Source: Rhodopseudomonas palustris (lineage in GTDB: Bacteria; Pseudomonadota; Alphaproteobacteria; Rhizobiales; Xanthobacteraceae). From it: a stretch of 64,000 nt of DNA. The stretch covers positions 2,108,001 through 2,172,000 of the forward strand of contig NZ_CP140155.1 in NCBI RefSeq assembly GCF_034479375.1. Direction: 5' to 3'. Positions within the stretch are counted from its first letter, which is position 1. Every line of letters starts with the position of its first letter. Below, piece by piece: positions 59,701-64,000 of this stretch. Position numbers and translations under genes: made by a program. Under the pieces are notes generated by a model, which did no database searches, was not told the origin of the DNA, and saw nothing but the letters and a program-made list of their open reading frames with translations.

Positions 59701-60936
59701 TTACTTCCCGGTCCTCGTATCGACCCGGATATAGACCGACATGCCGGCGCGCAGCAGGTTCTCGCGCGCCACGTCGGCGGGCACGCGGATGCGGACCGGC
59801 ACGCGCTGCACGACCTTGGTGAAATTGCCGGTGGCGTTGTCGGGTGGCAGCAGCGTGAACACCTGCCCCGCCGCGGGCGACAGGCTGTCGACCGTGCCCT
59901 CGATCTTGCGGCCGGCGTAAGCGTCGACCGAGATGTCGACGGTCTGCCCGGGCTTCAGGCGGGCGAGCTGGGTTTCCTTGAAATTGGCGTCGATATACAC
60001 GCCGTCGAGCGGCACGATATTGGCGAGGCGCTGGCCGGCATTGATGTAGTCGCCGGTGTTGACCAGACGGTTGGAGAACACGCCGTCGACCGGGGCGCGG
60101 ACATTGGTGAAGTCGAGATCGCGCTCGGCCTTGGCGAGCGAGCTCTGCAGTTCGACGAGCTGGGCGCGCGCCTCGTTCTGCTGCGCCTTGGTGACCTCGA
60201 CATTGTCGCGCGCGGCGTCATAGGCCGCCTTGGCGGCGGCGACCGAGGCCGTGCCCTGGTCGCGGCTGGCCTGCGAGGTCTCGAACACGGCGCGCGAGGC
60301 GAAGCCCTTGGTGCTCAGCGCCTGCTGGCGGTCGAAATCGAGCGCGGCGCGCCTGGCCGAGGCTTCGGCGGAGTCGCGCTGCGCCTGCGCCTGCTCGACC
60401 GCACTCTGCTGCGCGGTGACCTGCCGGCCGATCCGTTCGATCGTCGCCTGCTGGGTGGCGATCTTGGCGCGCGCGGAGGCGACGGCGATCTTGTAGTCGC
60501 CATCGTCGATCCGGAACACCACGTCGCCCGCCTTCACCAGCGTATTGTCGCCAGGGATGATCGCGGCGATATGGCCGGCAACGCGGGCGCCGAGCGTGGT
60601 GTTGTTAGCGCGGACATAGGCGTCGTCGGTCGACACCATGAAGCGGCCGACCAGCATGTAGTCGATGCCGAAGTAAGCGACTGCGGCCAGCGCCGCGATG
60701 CCGACGCCGACCAGCACCAGCCGCTTCCGGCCGGGCTTCTTCGCCGCGGCCGCGGGCTCGGTCGCCGGCGCGATCGGTTCGGACTCGGCTTCGCGCCCGA
60801 CAGGCTCGGCGAGCTTCAGCGTCGACGGGTCTTCCGGCAGCGGCCGCGCAACTTGCGGCGTCACGGCGGCCCGCGCATCCGTTTCTTGCACCGGCTCGGA
60901 CCTGAGAACGCGGGCAGCTTGGTCGCGTCCGGACAT
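59701..60936 (-). CDS. HlyD/EmrA family membrane fusion protein
   Basis: The 411-residue adaptor has a cytoplasmic Pro-rich head, one membrane helix (LVLVGVGIAALAAVAYFGI), the EmrA hallmark STDDAYVRANNTTLGARVAGHI, a long coiled-coil hairpin (rich in Ala/Gln/Glu, QQATIERIGRQVTAQQSAVE onward) and the beta-barrel part (VDGVFSNRLVNTGDYINAGQ). The ATG at 60936 (MSGRDQ) is chosen because AGGAGG lies 7-8 bases upstream; the ATGs at 60960/60963 lack one. It is transcribed away from the TetR gene and shares an operator-bearing promoter region with it. Confidence 0.9.
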   Translation of the reverse strand: MSGRDQAARVLRSEPVQETDARAAVTPQVARPLPEDPSTLKLAEPVGREAESEPIAPATEPAAAAKKPGRKRLVLVGVGIAALAAVAYFGIDYMLVGRFMVSTDDAYVRANNTTLGARVAGHIAAIIPGDNTLVKAGDVVFRIDDGDYKIAVASARAKIATQQATIERIGRQVTAQQSAVEQAQAQRDSAEASARRAALDFDRQQALSTKGFASRAVFETSQASRDQGTASVAAAKAAYDAARDNVEVTKAQQNEARAQLVELQSSLAKAERDLDFTNVRAPVDGVFSNRLVNTGDYINAGQRLANIVPLDGVYIDANFKETQLARLKPGQTVDISVDAYAGRKIEGTVDSLSPAAGQVFTLLPPDNATGNFTKVVQRVPVRIRVPADVARENLLRAGMSVYIRVDTRTGK

Positions 60937-61012
60937 CGGGCTTCCTCCTGACTGGCTCATCATCGTGAGCGCTTGCCCGGACCACCCGTCCTGACAGCTA
61001 TTCTCGAATAAA

Positions 61013-61033
61013 TTGACCGAACGGTTCGGTCAA
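61013..61033. promoter_or_regulatory. TetR-type operator palindrome
   Basis: TTGACCGAAC and GTTCGGTCAA are perfect 10-base inverted arms around a single G. It lies in the divergent spacer, 77 bases before the adaptor start and 81 before the regulator. The 'GACCGAACGGTTCGGTC' core is typical of TetR repressors of efflux pumps. Confidence 0.8.
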
Positions 61034-61114
61034 GATAGATTTCTTCATCGAGCTTAGCAGCGCGGTCCCGTGTTTGTGAGAGGGGCCGGCAGAATTTTCG
61101 GACACGCTGAACCA

Positions 61115-61768
61115 ATGGTTGCAAACGCCACCGCCGCCCAGGCGCCTCACCCCGACGACGACAGCGCCAAGCGCCGTCAGATCGTCAAGGGCGCGCGCGC
61201 GGTGTTTCTGGAGCATGGTTTCGACGGCGCCAGCATGGGCGAGATCGCCCGCGCCGCCGGCGTGTCCAAGGGCACGCTGTACGTTTATTTCGCCGACAAG
61301 AATTCGCTGTTCTGCGAGATCATCGAGCAGGAGAGCCTCGCCCAGGGCATGCTGGCGTTCGATTTCACCCCGGGGCGAAACGTCGAATCCACGCTCGTGG
61401 CGTTCGGCACCGCCTATATCCAGGCGCTGTGCAATCCACGCGGCGCGTCGGCGATCCGCACGGTGATGGCGATCGCCGAACGGATGCCGGAGATCGGCCA
61501 GCGCTATTACGAGCGGGTGATCGCCAATTCGCTCGGCCGGTTCGCGCGCTATCTCGAGCTGCAGGTGCAGGCCGGCGAACTGGAGATCGAGAATTGCCCG
61601 CTCGCTGCGGCGCAATTCACCAAACTGTGCCAGGCCACATTGTTTCTGCCGTACGTCTTCCAGATGACCGAGACGCCCTCGCCCGCGCGGATCGCCGAGG
61701 TGGTGGACAGCGCCACCCGGATGTTCCTCGCCGCCTATCGGGCGAAGCGGGACGCAACAGCCAACTAA
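61115..61768 (+). CDS. TetR/AcrR family transcriptional regulator
   Basis: The 217-residue repressor has an N-terminal [43 protein letters not shown] and [11 protein letters not shown], a textbook TetR domain. The C-terminal ligand domain resembles AefR-like TetR_C. It is divergent from the emrAB-like pair, with the operator between them; it very likely represses that pair and itself until a toxic ligand binds. The ATG at 61115 is preferred over an in-frame GTG/TTG at 61070. The stop overlaps the stop of the convergent gene (61765-61768). Confidence 0.9.
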   Translation: MVANATAAQAPHPDDDSAKRRQIVKGARAVFLEHGFDGASMGEIARAAGVSKGTLYVYFADKNSLFCEIIEQESLAQGMLAFDFTPGRNVESTLVAFGTAYIQALCNPRGASAIRTVMAIAERMPEIGQRYYERVIANSLGRFARYLELQVQAGELEIENCPLAAAQFTKLCQATLFLPYVFQMTETPSPARIAEVVDSATRMFLAAYRAKRDATAN

Positions 61769-63036
61769 TCGTCCTCGGCTTCGTCGCGGGAGACTGCTTT
61801 CGACCGCGGCGGGGCTTTGCCGATCGAGCCGGTGACGCCGTTCCAGCCATTGCCGGCATAGGGGTTGCGCTGCTGCAGGCGCTGCGCGATCACTTCGCCC
61901 GGCACTGCGGCGGGCTTGCAGATGCTGCGCTGGCTCTTGCGGCGCATCAGGTCGACGTGAATGTGATCGTAGTGATAGATGTTCGAGCCCGGCGCCAGCA
62001 CGGTGTTGAACACCTGACACGCCGAGTTCTGCACGTCGTGCAGGAACGCCTGCTCTTCCGGAAGCCCTTTCCAGCCGCCCTTCACCGTGACGCGCCGGCC
62101 GTCGGCCAGCACGAAGGCGGAGATGTCGAGCGCGTTGCCGAAGGCGTGTTCGGAGATGTGGGCGTTCGGATTGCCGTTCATGCCGCGGCACGAATAGGCC
62201 GAGATCTGCTTGATCTCCACCACGGGCACGCCGAACCAGCGCATCGCCGAGGGCTGCACCGATTCCGCCAGCCAGCGGTCCAGCGCGGACACGATCGGAC
62301 ACGCCAGCGTCGCCACCGGCTTGAGGGCAACCGGCCCGACCGAGCCAGTGATGTTGCCCTGCGCCGGACCGAGCCGCGGCAGCGGCCGCTGCGCATCGTC
62401 GGGAGCGCGGCCGACGGGAGCGCGGCCGACGGGAGCCGGTGCGTAGTTCGGATCGCGCGTATAGCCGGTGACGTGCTCTGCCGGCGGACGATCGGCCGGC
62501 GGCAGCGCGCCGTCGTTCGGCAGATCGATGTCGCGGCCGGCTTGTCCTACGCCGGGCGGCGTCAGCGACACCGGGCCGTTGTTGCTGCCATAGCCCGCGT
62601 TTGAATTCACATAGCCTGTGTTCGAACCGCCATTACCGGAGGGCGTGGACCTGCCGTAGGCGGGCTGCTGCGATTGCTGTTGCGGATAACCGCGCGCCGG
62701 CGCGGCATAGGAGGGCTGCGCGCCCGGCCAGCGCGGCTGCCGCGCGCCGCCGATTGCCGCCGGCGGACGCAGATCGTCGGCAAAGCCGATCGCACTAGTT
62801 TCGCCGAGCGCCGCCACTTTCAAAGGGAACTCGGCGCCGCAAACTCCGGGTCCGGAAATCGGATCGACCCGGACCAGTTCGGGGCCCTCCTTGACGGCGC
62901 CCGATTTCAGACAAGCGACTTCGGCCTCGGTCCGCCACGGTTCGCGTTCGGCGGTTTGAAACAATCCGCGTCCGCAACCAGCAAGCGACACAAGGACGAA
63001 GGAGCCGACGAGATACAAACGAACTCCGCGCGTCAT
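61765..63036 (-). CDS. Extensin-like domain lipoprotein
   Basis: The 423-residue protein has a signal with lipobox (VLVSLAGCG), a long Pro/Gly/Asn/Gln-rich disordered part ([20 protein letters not shown] and following) and a C-terminal extensin-like domain (PF06904 type): [48 protein letters not shown] and HYDHIHVDL. His/Asp/His residues in the latter recall D-Ala-D-Ala metallopeptidase folds, so wall remodelling is possible. The ATG at 63036 is used; a TTG at 63054 would add six residues. Confidence 0.82.
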   Translation of the reverse strand: MTRGVRLYLVGSFVLVSLAGCGRGLFQTAEREPWRTEAEVACLKSGAVKEGPELVRVDPISGPGVCGAEFPLKVAALGETSAIGFADDLRPPAAIGGARQPRWPGAQPSYAAPARGYPQQQSQQPAYGRSTPSGNGGSNTGYVNSNAGYGSNNGPVSLTPPGVGQAGRDIDLPNDGALPPADRPPAEHVTGYTRDPNYAPAPVGRAPVGRAPDDAQRPLPRLGPAQGNITGSVGPVALKPVATLACPIVSALDRWLAESVQPSAMRWFGVPVVEIKQISAYSCRGMNGNPNAHISEHAFGNALDISAFVLADGRRVTVKGGWKGLPEEQAFLHDVQNSACQVFNTVLAPGSNIYHYDHIHVDLMRRKSQRSICKPAAVPGEVIAQRLQQRNPYAGNGWNGVTGSIGKAPPRSKAVSRDEAEDD

Positions 63037-63104
63037 CCGCGCACAGTCCACCAATCTGATTAAAGAGAATTGAACGGTATCCGGTCAGCTTCGCTTAACC
63101 ATGC

Positions 63105-63128
63105 GAAAGCGGGGGCCGAAGCCCCCGC
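63105..63128 (-). terminator. Rho-independent terminator after the chemotaxis gene
   Basis: On the minus strand GCGGGGGC, TTCG loop and GCCCCCGC form an 8-bp stem followed by TTTCGC, 28 bases after the stop. Confidence 0.75.
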
Positions 63129-63155
63129 ATCGCCGGTCTGTTCGCGATCAGCCGA

Positions 63156-64000
63156 TCACGCGGCGCGGACTTCGCGCAGGAAGGTGTCGACCTGAGTCTT
63201 CAGGGTCTCGCCGGTCCGCGACAGTTCCGTCGCGGAGTCGACGACCTGGCCGGCCGCGATGCCGGTTTCGCGCGCGGCTTCGTGGACGCCGCCGATATTG
63301 TTCGAAACCTCGGTGGTGGACCGCGCAGCCTCGGCGACGTTGTGGGCGATCTCGCGCGTCGCGACGCCCTGTTCGCGCACCGCGCTGGCGATCGCGGTGG
63401 CGATCTCGTTGACCCGGCCGATGATGGTCGTGATGCCCTCGATCGCCGTCACCGAACTCTGCGTCGCGGTCTGAATCGATCCGACCTGGGAGGAGATTTC
63501 GTCGGTCGCTTTGGAGGTCTGTTCGGCGAGCGCCTTGACCTCGGCGGCGACGACTGCGAAACCGCGACCGGCGTCGCCGGCGCGTGCCGCTTCGATGGTG
63601 GCGTTGAGCGCCAGCAGATTGGTCTGCGCGGCGATGTCGCTGATCAGCGTCACCACTTCGCCGATCTTCTGCGCGGCTTCCGCAAGCCCCTTCACTTCTT
63701 CGTTGGTGCGCCCGGCCTGATTGGCCGCCTCGCTCGCGACGTTCGCCGACTGATCGACGTGCTTGCCGATTTCGTTGATCGAGGCGTCGAGTTCTTCGAC
63801 CGCCGCGGCGACCGCCTGCGCGTTCGAAGTCGCCTGCGACGAGGCGGCGGTGGCCGCCACGATCCGCTGTTCGGATTCCTTCGCCGTGCCGGCCATCGAA
63901 TCCGCGGTGCCGCGCAGTTCGGTGGCCGCCGAGCCGACCAGTTCGACCACGCTGCCGACGCTCGACTCGAACCGCGCCGCCAGTTCGAGCATCGCCTGTC
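63156..64000 (-). CDS. Methyl-accepting chemotaxis protein (C-terminal part; N-terminus beyond window)
   Basis: The frame is open to the right edge. The last 280 or so residues are the cytoplasmic signalling hairpin: long Ala/Glu/Ser/Thr coiled coils around the tip sequence [40 protein letters not shown], which binds CheA/CheW. No CheR-binding pentapeptide is present at the C-terminus (ends TFLREVRAA). The sensor part cannot be seen, so the stimulus is unknown. Confidence 0.92.
   Translation of the reverse strand, partial: QAMLELAARFESSVGSVVELVGSAATELRGTADSMAGTAKESEQRIVAATAASSQATSNAQAVAAAVEELDASINEIGKHVDQSANVASEAANQAGRTNEEVKGLAEAAQKIGEVVTLISDIAAQTNLLALNATIEAARAGDAGRGFAVVAAEVKALAEQTSKATDEISSQVGSIQTATQSSVTAIEGITTIIGRVNEIATAIASAVREQGVATREIAHNVAEAARSTTEVSNNIGGVHEAARETGIAAGQVVDSATELSRTGETLKTQVDTFLREVRAA

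Overview
The window is high-GC alphaproteobacterial chromosome. Gene content and order (dcw cell-wall/division cluster running into lpxC, bamD, recN and ligA, rnpB beside rsmH, DUF1328 and DUF6653 proteins, several families of short palindromic repeats) point to the Bradyrhizobium/Rhodopseudomonas group (Nitrobacteraceae). This is inferred from family knowledge, not from a database search.

Layout. 1-4.5 kb: truncated AsmA-type protein, FAD-linked oxidase, hotdog thioesterase and a small DUF1328 membrane protein. 4.9-9.7 kb: a UvrD/PcrA-type helicase that carries a palindromic repeat inside its reading frame, an orphan HicB-like protein and a YadG/YadH-type ABC exporter. 9.8-21 kb: small secreted proteins, an L,D-transpeptidase, a membrane protein fused to a spermidine-synthase-like domain, a phytoene-dehydrogenase-like oxidoreductase, prmA, an aminopeptidase P and a Bcr/CflA exporter. 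21-28 kb: ligA, a GIY-YIG nuclease gene boxed in by palindromic repeats, recN, bamD and lpxC. 28-51 kb, minus strand: the dcw cluster, transcribed rsmH-ftsL-ftsI-murE-murF-mraY-murD-ftsW-murG-murC-(DUF6653)-murB-[DUF4239 and GT87 genes]-ddlB-ftsQ-ftsA-ftsZ, with many 4-base start/stop overlaps. 51.5-52.8 kb: a peptidoglycan amidase and the RNase P RNA gene.

52.8-57.8 kb is a sharply AT-richer island directly downstream of rnpB. It holds one tightly overlapping four-gene operon: a three-TM protein resembling the Pycsar effector family (PycTM, formerly DUF5706), a soluble sensor histidine kinase, a single-domain divergent response-regulator receiver and a divergent class III nucleotidyl cyclase. 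I read this as a Pycsar-like cyclic-nucleotide defence module placed under a private two-component phosphorelay. It is the most interesting object in the window. Known Pycsar loci, as I understand them, are a cyclase plus an effector only.

57.9-64 kb: an EmrAB-type drug efflux pair divergent from a TetR regulator with a clear palindromic operator between them, an extensin-like lipoprotein, and the C-terminal part of a methyl-accepting chemotaxis protein. At least six families of palindromic intergenic repeats are scattered through the window.
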